A stretch of 64,000 bases of DNA from Acidobacteriota bacterium (GTDB lineage Bacteria; Acidobacteriota; Vicinamibacteria; Vicinamibacterales; UBA2999). Positions 43,012 to 52,000 of the stretch are shown here, piece after piece. Where the stretch lies: contig JAUYQQ010000002.1 in assembly GCA_030697165.1 (NCBI GenBank), forward strand, positions 186,001-250,000, given 5' to 3'. Under the pieces are notes generated by a model that made no database searches, was not told where the DNA came from, and worked only from the letters and a program-made list of their open reading frames with translations. Position numbers and translations under genes: made by a program. Numbering within the stretch: the stretch's first letter is position 1; every line of letters starts with the position of its first letter.

Positions 43012-43310
43012 TCAAGCCCGATGTTTCCAGTAGCCCGGACGCCGGCTCGAATGAGCCACGGCGATGATGTAGACATCGGCGGGCCGGATTCGATACGCGA
43101 CGACGTAAGGAAACCCGCGCACTTTGAGTTGACGCGAAGGGAGCCGCCCCGCCGCGGCGACCCGACTTCCGGAAAAGACTCCACCAGTGCGAACGTGCCT
43201 GCGACGGCGTCGAACAACCGACCGCCCCAGCCCGAGCGACGTGCTTCGTGCCAGCGCACGGCCTCAGCCAGTTCCAGCGAGGCGGGCTCGCTGATCTGTA
43301 GCGGCGTCAC
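43012..43310 (-). pseudogene. ParE/RelE-type toxin, frameshifted
   Basis: The N-terminal half (LQISEPASLELAEAVRWHE, then VESFPEVGSP) starts at GTG 43310. The C-terminal half (RQLKVRGFPYVVAYRIRPAD, then VYIIAVAHSSRRPGYWKHRA) is in another frame and ends at TGA 43012-43014. Together they give a complete toxin of about 99 residues of the ParE family. The frames join at the CCCC run 43147-43150: one extra base would restore the protein. This is either a real inactivating frameshift or a homopolymer error. It is coupled to the antitoxin by a GTGA overlap and lies on the strand opposite to the array. Confidence 0.8.
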
Positions 43311-43489
43311 CGGCCGAGCACGTCCCGTTCGATTCGGCGTTTGGCATCCGACCAGGGCTCCAGTCGGACCGTTCCCGCTTCGATGGCCTCGATACGACGT
43401 TCGATCTCGGCGTCCCAGGCGCTTTCTGCGTCCGCATCAACCGGTCCATCAAGGCTGGCGAGCAGCTCGGCGGCGACGTCCGCGCGTGC
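43307..43489 (-). pseudogene. Addiction-module antitoxin fragment, 5' truncated
   Basis: ADVAAELLASLDGPVDADAE, then WDAEIERRIEAIEAG and LEPWSDAKRRI, matches the C-terminal three quarters of the 'putative addiction module component' antitoxins that pair with ParE-type toxins. The usual N-terminus of about 15 residues (helix ending LSPEER) is absent: the frame further upstream is unrelated. The break at about 43487-43490 coincides with the start of the DUF4160 fragment on the other strand. The frame is open to 43525, so some translation cannot be excluded. Confidence 0.75.
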
Positions 43490-43490
43490 G

Positions 43491-43661
43491 CACGTCCACG
43501 TTCGGCGCGATCGTGACCATTGCAAGTTCTGGCTGTCTCCGGTCGAGTTGACGTGGAATCATGGCTGCAGCCCGCGCGAACTCAATGAGATTCGGCGTGT
43601 GGTCATCGAGAACGAGTCATCCATCATCGAGGCTTGGCATGAGCACTGCGGTCAGCGTTGA
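43491..43661 (+). pseudogene. DUF4160 fragment, 5' truncated
   Basis: HVHVRRDRDHCKFWLSPVEL, then WNHGCSPRELNEIRRVV and IIEAWHEHCG, matches DUF4160 from its HVHV motif to the C-terminus. The first 20-25 residues, including the start codon and the usual FF-Y strand, are missing, cut where the antitoxin is cut. DUF4160 proteins are usually paired with DUF2442 proteins, as here: the next gene overlaps by 23 nt. DUF4160/DUF2442 pairs have been considered toxin-antitoxin-like, without proof. Confidence 0.8.
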
Positions 43662-43998
43662 GAACCGAATCGGTCACATCGTGGTCACGGACGAGACGAT
43701 CACTGCCCACCTCGTTGATGGTCGCGTCATCAGCGTGCCGCTGGCGTGGTCGTGGCGACTGTCAGACGCAACACCTGCCCAACGCGAGAATTGGGAACTC
43801 ATCGGCGACGGCGCTGGCGTGCATTGGCCTGATGTCGACGAAGATCTAAGTGCGGACGGTCTTCTCAACGGTGCTCCCGCCCGTCGACCTCGACGCGGTG
43901 ATGCTCAGTCATCACCGGCTAACAAGGCGCTGCATCCGACGAGCCGCGCTCGACAGAAACCCAAGCCGAAGCAGCGCTCCCGCGCGGCTCGCGGCTGA
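43639..43998 (+). CDS. DUF2442 protein
   Basis: A 119-residue product from ATG 43639. VVTDETITAHLVDGRVISVP, then LAWSWRLSDATPAQRENWEL and GVHWPDVDEDLSADGLL, is the complete DUF2442 fold. The natural end is near DLSADGLL; the remaining residues (ANKALHPTSRARQ and so on) are translation into attC3, with the stop inside the site. DUF2442 is typically a partner of DUF4160, which is broken upstream. Its expression now depends on whatever transcription crosses the deletion. Intact as sequence; function unknown. Confidence 0.82.
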   Translation: MSTAVSVENRIGHIVVTDETITAHLVDGRVISVPLAWSWRLSDATPAQRENWELIGDGAGVHWPDVDEDLSADGLLNGAPARRPRRGDAQSSPANKALHPTSRARQKPKPKQRSRAARG

Positions 43999-44014
43999 GC
44001 GCCGATCGTTAGCC
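43917..44014 (+). other. attC recombination site 3
   Basis: R'' is GGCTAAC (43917-43923) and R' is GTTAGCC (44008-44014), exact complements. GACGAGCCGCG pairs with CGCGGCTGAGCG. The site is 98 bp, with a long variable terminal structure, and overlaps the DUF2442 3' end. Confidence 0.83.
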
Positions 44015-44041
44015 GGACGGATTCGGCGACACCAAATAGCA

Positions 44042-44197
44042 TTGCCACTTCCTGGCACCACCTCGACCGACGAGCGACACGATGCGTGGGTCCAAGCTGC
44101 CGAGCGCATCTGCCGTGAGCAGGTGAGCCAAGGCTGGCGCCACCAAGTGTTCAGGCTTGTGCGTGCTGTTTTCGACGAATCAACCGCTGTCAGATGA
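44042..44197 (+). CDS. Small hypothetical protein (cassette 4)
   Basis: A possible 51-residue protein from TTG 44042, beginning shortly after attC3. It ends at TGA 44195-44197 overlapping ATG 44194 of the next frame (ATGA). No domain is recognised; a helical segment AWVQAAERICREQVSQGWRHQ is visible. Weak support apart from position and the coupled overlap. Confidence 0.35.
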   Translation: MPLPGTTSTDERHDAWVQAAERICREQVSQGWRHQVFRLVRAVFDESTAVR

Positions 44198-44478
44198 GGG
44201 TAGGGGTTCTTTTCAACCGGGTTGCCGAGAACTATGTCGACTCGGCATTGATGTGCTTGGAAAGGGGGCTCGACGTCGATGACGGCGGTCATCGTTTTTG
44301 CCTTCATGGGTTGAATGCGGTCCTGTTCCTGGCATCGGGTGGTACCGGGCAGATCCTCGTGGGAATCGCGCCGGAGTCGATGCCCAGTTCATTCCGCCCA
44401 CCGAACGGCTGGCGTTTTCGTTGCGGCTACCAGGCGAGGTGGACCTGCCGGACATTTGGCCGGACCCGATGCCAGTAG
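44194..44478 (+). CDS. Hypothetical cassette ORF, possibly frameshifted
   Basis: A 94-residue frame from ATG 44194. The first two thirds (VGVLFNRVAENYVDSALMCL, GHRFCLHGLNAVLFLASGG) look protein-like; the end (FRCGYQARWTCRTFGRTRCQ) looks like a shadow of the next frame. It may be the 5' half of one gene continued by the frame 44298-44558 after a frameshift near 44370-44400. No family recognised. Confidence 0.35.
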   Translation: MRVGVLFNRVAENYVDSALMCLERGLDVDDGGHRFCLHGLNAVLFLASGGTGQILVGIAPESMPSSFRPPNGWRFRCGYQARWTCRTFGRTRCQ

Positions 44479-44558
44479 TTGTCAACACCATTCGAGCGCA
44501 TGACAACGCAGGGGTATTGGGAGAGAATCTTCCCGATCTCAAACTGTCCCCGGCCTGA
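44298..44558 (+). CDS. Hypothetical ORF ending in the partial attC
   Basis: The C-terminal part FSLRLPGEVDLPDIWPDPMP, then VVVNTIRAHDNAGVLGENLP, reads as genuine protein. Its TGA (44556-44558) lies in the R''-like box of the partial attC, as seen at attC1. The upstream start (TTG 44298) is doubtful, since a stop at about 44280 limits it. It is probably the 3' part of the same gene as 44194-44478. No family recognised. Confidence 0.4.
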   Translation: MPSWVECGPVPGIGWYRADPRGNRAGVDAQFIPPTERLAFSLRLPGEVDLPDIWPDPMPVVVNTIRAHDNAGVLGENLPDLKLSPA

Positions 44559-44587
44559 CAGGCGGTGCACCCGACGGCCGGTGAGCG
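44553..44587 (+). other. Truncated attC half-site (array end)
   Basis: GCCTGAC (44553-44559) differs from a regular R'' box (GCCTAAC) by one base. It is followed by AGGCGGTGCACCCGACGGCC, the common L''-side sequence of attC sites. No matching R' or L' follows within 100 bp. The array seems cut here, just before the upstream region of the M28 fusion gene. Confidence 0.6.
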
Positions 44588-44628
44588 ATCTGGTATCCAG
44601 GAAGTCAATCCACCTGAAAGGCCTGCTG

Positions 44629-47600
44629 ATGTTCCCCAATCGCCCGCTTGCCGCTTCGCTCGTCGCCGCCGTCCTGTTCGTCGCGGCGCCGGGTGCCCAG
44701 GACCGCACGGCAATGCCGCCTATTCGCGGCTTCTCGCCGGAGGGTTCGCTCGCCCAGCGAGCGACCGAGCGTCGCCTGCGAGAGCTGCCCAACGCCGAGT
44801 CAATCAAGGCATGGCACCGCTACTTCACGGCGAAGCCGCACCCGGCCACCTCTCCGCGTACCCTCGAGATCGCCAACTACATCGCCGCGCAATGGAAGGC
44901 GCAAGGGCTGGACGAGGTCGTGATCCGGAGGTACGACGTGCTGTCGTCCAATCCGAGAAGGATTCGCGCCGAACTCGTGGCGCCGATCCGGTACGTGCCG
45001 TCGCTGAGGGAGGATCCCTACCGGGAAGACCCGGACTCTTCCCAGAAGGCCATCAGCGGCGCGTGGCTGTCGTTCTCCGCGTCCGGCGACGTCACCGCGC
45101 CGGTGGTCTACGCCAACAGTGGGAATCCCGCCGATTACGACGTGCTGCGCCGCAACGGCATCGATCCCAGGGGCAAGATCGTGATCGTCCGCTACTCGAA
45201 CCCTTACAGCTACCGCGGATTCAAGGCCCTCACCGCCGAGCGGGAAGGTGCGGCCGCGATGATTGTCTACTCGGACCCGCAGGAGGACGGCTACGTCAAG
45301 GGCGAGACGTTCCCCAAGGGCCCGTGGGGACCGGCGAGCCATTTTCAGCGCGGCGGCATCGCCTACGACTACCTGGTCCCCGGCGATCCGTTGACGCCGG
45401 GCTGGGCGTCCACGCCTGGCGCCAGGCGCATCCCGATTGGCGAGGCGGTGTCGGTGCCGAAGGTGATGGCCCTGCCGATGTCGTATCGCGACATTCAACC
45501 CATCCTTGAAAAGCTCGGCGGACCGCTGGCGCCGGCCGAGTGGAGGGGCGCCTTGCCGATTGAGTATCGACTCGGCGGCGAGGTGGCGCGCATGCGCCTG
45601 CAGATCGACATGCGGACCGACGTGCAGCCGAACTACGTGGTAGAGGGACGCATCACCGGCAGCGAGTTGCCCGACGAGTGGGTGGTGTTGGGCAACCATC
45701 ACGATGCGTGGGTCTTTGGCGGCGTCGATCCCTCGAGCGGCACGGCGTCGATGATGGAGCTGACCAAGTCGCTCGGCCGACTCAAGCAGGAAGGCACGCG
45801 CCCCAAGCGGACGCTGGTGTTCTGCGCCTGGGACGGCGAGGAGGTCACGCTCACCGGGTCCACTGAATGGGGGGAGCAGTTTGCCGCTGAACTCAGGGAG
45901 AAGGCAGTCGCATACCTGAACGTCGATTCGTCGGCATCCGGACCGCGGCTCGAACTGTCGGCGGTGGGATCGCTGGCGCCGATGGTGGTGGACCTGACCA
46001 AGGAGCTCCGCGACCCGTCCGGCGTGTCGCTGTACGAGGCGTGGCGGCGCCCCGAAGGCGAGAGCGACGGCCCGAAGGAGGGCACGCTGCCGGACCAGGC
46101 GCTGGCCGTGACCAGGATCGGCAGCGGGTCGGACCACACCGTGTTCATCAATCACGTCGGCCTGCCGGTGGTCGAGATGGGGTTCACCGGGCCGTACGGC
46201 GTCTACCACTCCGCCTACGACAGCCACTACTGGATCAACCAGATCGGCGATCCCGGTTACCGCTACCACCAGTTGATGACCGAGCTCTGGGGCTCGCTGG
46301 CGCTGCGGCTCGCCAATGCCGAGATCCTGCCGCTCGATGTCGAGTCGTACGCCGCGTCGGTTCGGGATTTCGTCCGCCACCTCGACGCGATCACGGGCGT
46401 GCGCGAGCACCTCGACATCCCGCGACTCGTGGACGGGGTGAAGGCGCTGCGGACATCGGGCCGGAAGTTGAACCTTCGCCTGGAGTCGGCACTGGCGGCC
46501 GGCGGGCCGACGCGCGAAGTGGCCGGCCGGGTCAACCGCAGCCTGCGGCAGTTCGAGCAGAACTGGTTGCACGAGGCGGGCATTCCCGGCCGTCCGTGGT
46601 TCAAGCACCTGCTCTACGCCCCGCGCTACACCTATGCCGCCATGACCCTGCCGGGCATTACCGAAGCCGCCGAACAGGGCGACTGGCCGCGCGCGGCCGC
46701 CCAGCTCTCGCTCGTCGCCGACGCGCTGGCGCGCAACAGCGCGCTTGCCGACGCCGCGGCCGCCGAGTTGCCGGCTGGCGCCGCGCTCACCAGCCTCGAA
46801 GCCCGGCTGCGACAGGTGCGCGACGAGGTCGACGGCCGCATGGCCGTTTATGTCGAGAACGTGACGACCGGCGAACGCGTGGCGATCGATGCCGATTCGC
46901 CGTACGAGACCTTCAGCGTGATCAAGGTGCCGCTGATGGCGGCCGTGCTCGAGCGCGTGCGCGAAGGCCGGCTGTCGCTCTCGGATCGCATCACGCTGAC
47001 GGCCGACCAGCGCCGGATCCCCTCGGGCGTGCTCTACGCCCTCGATGCCGGGCTCCAGCCGACCGTGAAGGACCTCCTCACGTTGATGATCATCATCAGC
47101 GACAACGAAGCCACCGACGCGCTGGGCGACCTGGTGGGCCGGGACGAGGTGACGCGCTTTATGGGGCGCCTGGGTCTGCCCAACACCATGATTCGGTTTT
47201 CCGATCTCGAATGGGATCGACTCTGGCTGTCGCAGTTGGATCCCTCCTATCGGGACGCCGGCGGCGATCGCACGGTCCAGTTTCCGTTTGCGAAGTATGG
47301 CGACGCCGCCGTTGGCGAGGCGTTTCGCAAGGTCATCGAGGACACCGGCCTCTACTTCGGCCGGAGCACGGCGCGGGAAACGGGGCGACTGTTCTCGCTA
47401 ATGGCCAGGGGCGAACTGGTGTCACAGGATGCCTCGGCACTCATGGTGTCGATCCTCAAGCGTCAGCAGGTGAACAATCGCTTTCCGCGATACCTGGGCG
47501 CGGACGTCGAGGTGGCACACAAGACCGGTGATGGGCAGCCGTGGGTGGCCAACGATGCCGGCATCATGTGGGTCAAGGGGACGCCCATCGTGCTCGTGAC

Positions 47601-47730
47601 CTTCGCCGGCCACCATCGCGGCACGACCGCGGAGATTCACGAGGCCGAGGCGCGCATCGCCGCCATCGTCGCCGACCACTTCGGCGGGACGGTCGACCGA
47701 TCGGCGCTTCGTCCCTCGCCACCGCGGTGA
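44629..47730 (+). CDS. Secreted M28 peptidase fused to class A beta-lactamase-like domain
   Basis: A 1033-residue protein from ATG 44629, where a signal peptide (LAASLVAAVLFVAAPGAQ) begins; the frame further upstream crosses the integron end. Part 1 (about 25-720) is a glutamate carboxypeptidase II-like unit: PA domain, M28 catalytic core with ligands His357, Asp367, Glu405, Asp433 and His527 and catalytic Glu404, then a TfR-like dimerisation domain. Part 2 (about 725-1033) is a penicillin-recognising hydrolase with SVIK (Ser763, Lys766), SDN (824-826) and KTG (965-967). I see no ExxLN motif of the omega loop, so lactamase turnover is doubtful. Both halves look complete and exported. The substrate is unknown. 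Confidence 0.9.
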   Translation: MFPNRPLAASLVAAVLFVAAPGAQDRTAMPPIRGFSPEGSLAQRATERRLRELPNAESIKAWHRYFTAKPHPATSPRTLEIANYIAAQWKAQGLDEVVIRRYDVLSSNPRRIRAELVAPIRYVPSLREDPYREDPDSSQKAISGAWLSFSASGDVTAPVVYANSGNPADYDVLRRNGIDPRGKIVIVRYSNPYSYRGFKALTAEREGAAAMIVYSDPQEDGYVKGETFPKGPWGPASHFQRGGIAYDYLVPGDPLTPGWASTPGARRIPIGEAVSVPKVMALPMSYRDIQPILEKLGGPLAPAEWRGALPIEYRLGGEVARMRLQIDMRTDVQPNYVVEGRITGSELPDEWVVLGNHHDAWVFGGVDPSSGTASMMELTKSLGRLKQEGTRPKRTLVFCAWDGEEVTLTGSTEWGEQFAAELREKAVAYLNVDSSASGPRLELSAVGSLAPMVVDLTKELRDPSGVSLYEAWRRPEGESDGPKEGTLPDQALAVTRIGSGSDHTVFINHVGLPVVEMGFTGPYGVYHSAYDSHYWINQIGDPGYRYHQLMTELWGSLALRLANAEILPLDVESYAASVRDFVRHLDAITGVREHLDIPRLVDGVKALRTSGRKLNLRLESALAAGGPTREVAGRVNRSLRQFEQNWLHEAGIPGRPWFKHLLYAPRYTYAAMTLPGITEAAEQGDWPRAAAQLSLVADALARNSALADAAAAELPAGAALTSLEARLRQVRDEVDGRMAVYVENVTTGERVAIDADSPYETFSVIKVPLMAAVLERVREGRLSLSDRITLTADQRRIPSGVLYALDAGLQPTVKDLLTLMIIISDNEATDALGDLVGRDEVTRFMGRLGLPNTMIRFSDLEWDRLWLSQLDPSYRDAGGDRTVQFPFAKYGDAAVGEAFRKVIEDTGLYFGRSTARETGRLFSLMARGELVSQDASALMVSILKRQQVNNRFPRYLGADVEVAHKTGDGQPWVANDAGIMWVKGTPIVLVTFAGHHRGTTAEIHEAEARIAAIVADHFGGTVDRSALRPSPPR

Positions 47731-47752
47731 CCGCCAGACGATCGGAGGGCGG

Positions 47753-49024
47753 CTAGGGCGCGAGCCGGTTGTATTTCCGCAGCGCGCTGCGTAATCGGTC
47801 GTGCGGCAAGGCGTGCACGCGATTGCCGTCGCGTCCCACCATCGTCTCCGCCGCGACCACCGCATTGATGATGGCCTCTTCGGTGGCCTGAATCGCCCCC
47901 TGGAACAACGGGTCGATGGCGTCATTGGCGAGCATCGTCACCGCGGCCGTGGCCGGTTTCGCGTAGGCATCTGGATTGGCCGTTGAGAATGCCACGAAAA
48001 TGTCGCCGGAACCGTTGCCGCCGGTGCCGCCGACGCGGGCCACGCCGAGCCCCGCGCGCTGCGCCAGCCGCCGCAGCTGGTGCGGCAGCAGCGGCGCGTT
48101 GGTGGCGATGACGACAATGATCGAGCCTGACTCGGGATTGTCACCCTGGACTGCGCGCGGACGCCCGGTCTCGGGCATCAGGTCAGGAATTTCTCGACCG
48201 ACGGGCGCACCGGCCACGAGGAACTGCGGGCGCCGGCCGAAATTGGCTTGCACCAGGGCGCCGACCACGTAGTCGGCGCCGCCGGCCGTGACCACGCGCG
48301 AGGCGGTGCCGGTGCCACCCTTGAAGCCGAACGCGATCATGCCGGTGCCGCCGCCGACGTTGCCTTCAGGCACGGCGCCGGGCGTGGCGCCATCGAGCGC
48401 GGCCAACACGTGCTCGCGCTTGACGTGAAAACCCAAAATATCGTTCAGCGTGCCGTCGTAGGTTTCAGCCGCGATTGGCAAAGGCACGATGTCCGAGTAG
48501 CGAGCCATCCACTCCACCGCCGTGTCCCGAGCGACGCCGACGCTGTGCGTATTGGTGATGAGGATCGGCCCCTCGAGAAACCCGCCCTCGGTGATCCAGG
48601 TCGTGCCGGTCATCTCGCCGTTGCCGTTGAGCGTGTGCCACCCGGCGAACACGTTGTCGCCGGAGCGACCACGCGGCAGCACGGCGGTGACACCGGTGCG
48701 GACCGGGCCCTTCCCCCGCACGAGCGCGCCCTCACCAGTCACGATCGTGGCGAATCCGACCTCAACCCCCGTCACGTCGGTAATGGCGTTGCGCGACCCG
48801 GCGGTGCCCTCGAAGGGCACGCCGAGGTCGCGCGCGCGTGGCCGGACCGCGGCGTTCTGGCGCCGCACGAGGTCGGCCCAAGCGCGGGGCGCCCGCGCCG
48901 GCGCGCCCGCGCCGTCAACGACATTGGCATTCACGATCGCGAACGTCGTGGCCGACGGCGCCATCGCCGCGGGCCACGCGCGCGACATGGCGGCCAGGCC
49001 AAGCAGGAGCAGACCAAGCCTCAA
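47753..49024 (-). CDS. P1-family (DmpA-type) aminopeptidase
   Basis: A self-processing Ntn-type aminopeptidase of the DmpA/BapA family. The likely cleavage site and nucleophile is Ser301 in ESG/SIIVVIATNAPL, with the N-terminal subunit motifs AITDVTGVEVG and VRTGVTAVLPRG. Family members release N-terminal D-residues, glycine or beta-amino acids. TTG 49024 gives a signal peptide (RLGLLLLGLAAMSRAWPAAM); the frame extends to 49120, overlapping the upstream gene, and an upstream start cannot be ruled out. It follows the S15-M28 fusion on the same strand and converges on the M28/beta-lactamase gene. Together the three suggest extracytoplasmic breakdown of unusual peptides. Confidence 0.88.
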   Translation of the reverse strand: MRLGLLLLGLAAMSRAWPAAMAPSATTFAIVNANVVDGAGAPARAPRAWADLVRRQNAAVRPRARDLGVPFEGTAGSRNAITDVTGVEVGFATIVTGEGALVRGKGPVRTGVTAVLPRGRSGDNVFAGWHTLNGNGEMTGTTWITEGGFLEGPILITNTHSVGVARDTAVEWMARYSDIVPLPIAAETYDGTLNDILGFHVKREHVLAALDGATPGAVPEGNVGGGTGMIAFGFKGGTGTASRVVTAGGADYVVGALVQANFGRRPQFLVAGAPVGREIPDLMPETGRPRAVQGDNPESGSIIVVIATNAPLLPHQLRRLAQRAGLGVARVGGTGGNGSGDIFVAFSTANPDAYAKPATAAVTMLANDAIDPLFQGAIQATEEAIINAVVAAETMVGRDGNRVHALPHDRLRSALRKYNRLAP

Positions 49025-49064
49025 GCCCCAGAGCCCACGGCTGAGGGACGCGGGCCGGGGCCGA

Positions 49065-52000
49065 TCACGGTGCGTCGACGGTGTCAGCAAGGCGGGCAAT
49101 CTCCTCGAGGGTGGTGACAAAACGCGTGAGAGCCTGTTCCAGGCGAGCCGTCTCGCGGGCGACCGCCGCGGCGTCGCCGACGCGAATCGCCTCGGCCAGC
49201 CCTGGCAGTGGCTGGCCCTCGTACAAAGAGTAGATGTTCCATCCGTAGATCACGTGCCGGTACCAGCGCGTCGCCGGGGGTTCCGACTCGTCCAACAACT
49301 GTTGCTCCAGCCGGACGAGCGCGTCGTTGAGCCGGCGCGCACGGACCGGATCGACCACACCCGCGGCGACATGTCGATCCAGCCGCGCTTCAATCGCAGA
49401 CGCCGTAGTCATCGCCCGCGTGGCCAGGCCGCGGGCCGTCGCGAGGTCGGTGACCACTCGACGACGACCGGAATCATCGACCGCCCACCGAGCGGCGGTG
49501 TCGATGAACTCTTCCATCTTTCGCGCGTAGTGCGAATAGCGGAACGGGAGCAGTTCCGTCGACGCCAGGCGCATCACGGTCAGGCCGAGCACGCGCGCCA
49601 GGGTCTGGCCGACCTTGAAGCCGGGGTCGGTGTGCCGCTCCACGTACTGCCGCGTGTCGTAGTTGGAGTGATAGGGGCCGTAGCTCCCCTCGAAGTCGAA
49701 CTCCATCTGCAAGGTGGGCAGTCCCAGGAAATCCTGGAACGCCACGAAGTCGGCGCCGCTGCCAAGCGCCGCCAGCTCCACTTCGTAGCCGTCGGGTCCG
49801 CGTCGGCGACGCTCCACCGGCTGTCGCTGCCATTGGTCGGCCCGCCAGCGGTCGTAGACCGAACCGCCGCCATCGTAGTGCGGCACCTCGCGCGTCACCT
49901 GCACGAGGAAGTCGCGGAGCGAGGGCGTGCCGCCGCCGTCGAAGCGGCCGCGCATCGACAGGTCGGTATTGATGTAGACGATGGCCTTCTCGCGCAGCTC
50001 GGCTTGCATCGCCTCGGCGTACTCCGTCGATCCGATCAGCCCGAACTCCTCCGCATCCCAGAAGGCAAAGACTATGGAACGCTCTGGCGTCCAGCCCGAT
50101 CGCGCGAGGGCCGCGAGGCCGCGTGCCACCTCGAATGTCGGTGCCAGTCCCGTGCCGGGATCCATCCCGCCGAAACTCCACGCATCGTGATGGGTGCCGA
50201 GCACGATCCAGCGGTCGGGATCACGGCCGGTGATCTTCCCGATCACGTTGCGAATGGGCCGCCGGCTCGCCTCCATCTGCACGTCGAGCCGCACCGTCAC
50301 CGGGCCCGGGCCCAGCCGATAGGTGAACGGCAGCCCGCCCTGGAACCCGGCCGGCACCGGTGGACCGGTCAGCTTCGACAGGATCTTCGACGCCTCCTTC
50401 CACGACAGCACCACCGCGGGGATCTTGGGAAGGGTCGGCACCGTGGCCGGATCGAGGGCCGGGGCGCCGCGCGTGGCGCCGACGCCGGGCGTTAGCGGAT
50501 CGCCGTGCCAGAACCAGCTGTACTTGGCATTGCCGCTCTGCGACTGGAAATCGGCGCGCCAGGGGCCGTCGGGCCATTCCAGGCCGCGCGCATAGCCGTC
50601 ATCCGCCGGATCGGAATAGATGATGATGCCCGCCGCGCCGGCGTGTTCCGCGGTGTGAACCTTCACGGCGCGGTGGCTGCGCGCGTAGCGCGCGATTACG
50701 ATCTTGCCGCGCACGTCGACGCCGGCCGCGGCCAGGCTGGCGTAGTCGGGCGGCAGGCCGTAGTTCACGTAGACGACCGGTGCACTGACCGTGCCCGACG
50801 CGGAGTAGGCGACAAACGCCGGACCCAGTTCAGGATGCGCGCCGTCAGGATCGCGCGGATCGACGGGCTCGCGGACGGCCAGCGATTCGGCGCTCGGCGA
50901 GACGATGTCCACCGTCACCGACTTCGGCGTGGACAGGTGCACGAGGTAGTCGCGCACTTCGGTCTGCAAGCCCGCCGTGTCGAGCGCGCGTCGCACCCGC
51001 TCGGCCACCGCCATCGAGCGCGCCGATCCGGCGATGTGCGGATGCTCGGTGACCAGCTGGTGCATGGTGCTGATCGACTCGGTCGAGACGCCGCTCAGAA
51101 AGCGCTGTTCAACCGCCCGCATGGCGGCCGCCCGCGACGGCGATGCGCCGAGCGGGGCCGGCGGCGGCGCGGCGGCAGTTGACGCCACGGGTGACTGACG
51201 CGGCACGACGGGCAAGATCAGGCGTGACGGATGCGACGCGTCGTGAAGAATGGTCTGCGTTGCGCTGACCACCGCGGCGTCGTGACCGAAGACCCCGCCG
51301 GTGTTGGGGTTGCGGTCGAAACGGGGGAAATTGCTGCTCGATACCTCGAGGCGGATCCGGTGTCCGGCGCGAAACAGGTTGGACGTGGCGCCGAGGTCGA
51401 TCGTAATCTCGGTGGGCTCGCCGGGCGTCAAGAGCGCCGGCGCCGTCTTGCCGGCCCGGTAGCGCGCGCGCATGATGCCGTCGGCGAGGGCCCGGGCCGT
51501 GCCGTCAGGAAACACATCCACCAATGTGCCGGTGAAGTCGGTGTCGCGCGCGCTCGACGCGATCCAGAGCGTGAGCGCGAGGGGACCGGTCACTTCGAGG
51601 TCGGCGGTCAGCGGCGAGCTGGTGTAGACGAGCACGTCGGGGCGCTGCTCGATCGTCCGCCGATCGATTGGCGCACGCGAGTAGCCGCCGCTCGAGCCCG
51701 TCGGCACCGGGTCCTTCGGGTCATAGGTGTATTGGTCCGGTGGCTCTTGACCCGGGGCCGCAAGGTCGAGGCGTCCATCCCCCGACAGCGTGGCTGCATG
51801 GCCGCCGCTGCGCAGGTAATAGGCGGTGGATCGGGTCCGCGCGAGGGGCCATTCCTGTTCGTCGCGCCACCGGTTTTCTCCCATGACGAACAGGCGCACC
51901 GGCGCCTGATCTGCGGGGTTGGTCCGGCTGAAGCCGGACGCCACACTGTTTCCGCTGGAGTCCGCATTGGCACCGTCGCGGAGCCAGTAGTCAAACCAGC

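Larger units (their letters stand above)
40873..44587 (+). mobile_element. Relic chromosomal integron: integrase remnant plus cassette array
   Basis: The unit runs from the broken integrase (40873-41201) to a truncated attC (44553-44587). Three attC sites with R''/R' boxes of the form RYYYAAC...GTTRRRY and inverted L boxes lie at 41927, 42621 and 43917, all in the same orientation, with small genes mostly on the plus strand between them. The cassette genes visibly use more A/T at third codon positions than the flanking genes. The integrase remnant points towards the array, unlike the usual divergent layout; a similar 'inverse' arrangement is known from Treponema-type integrons. It may equally be an attC cluster with a chance integrase fragment. 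Confidence 0.85.
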
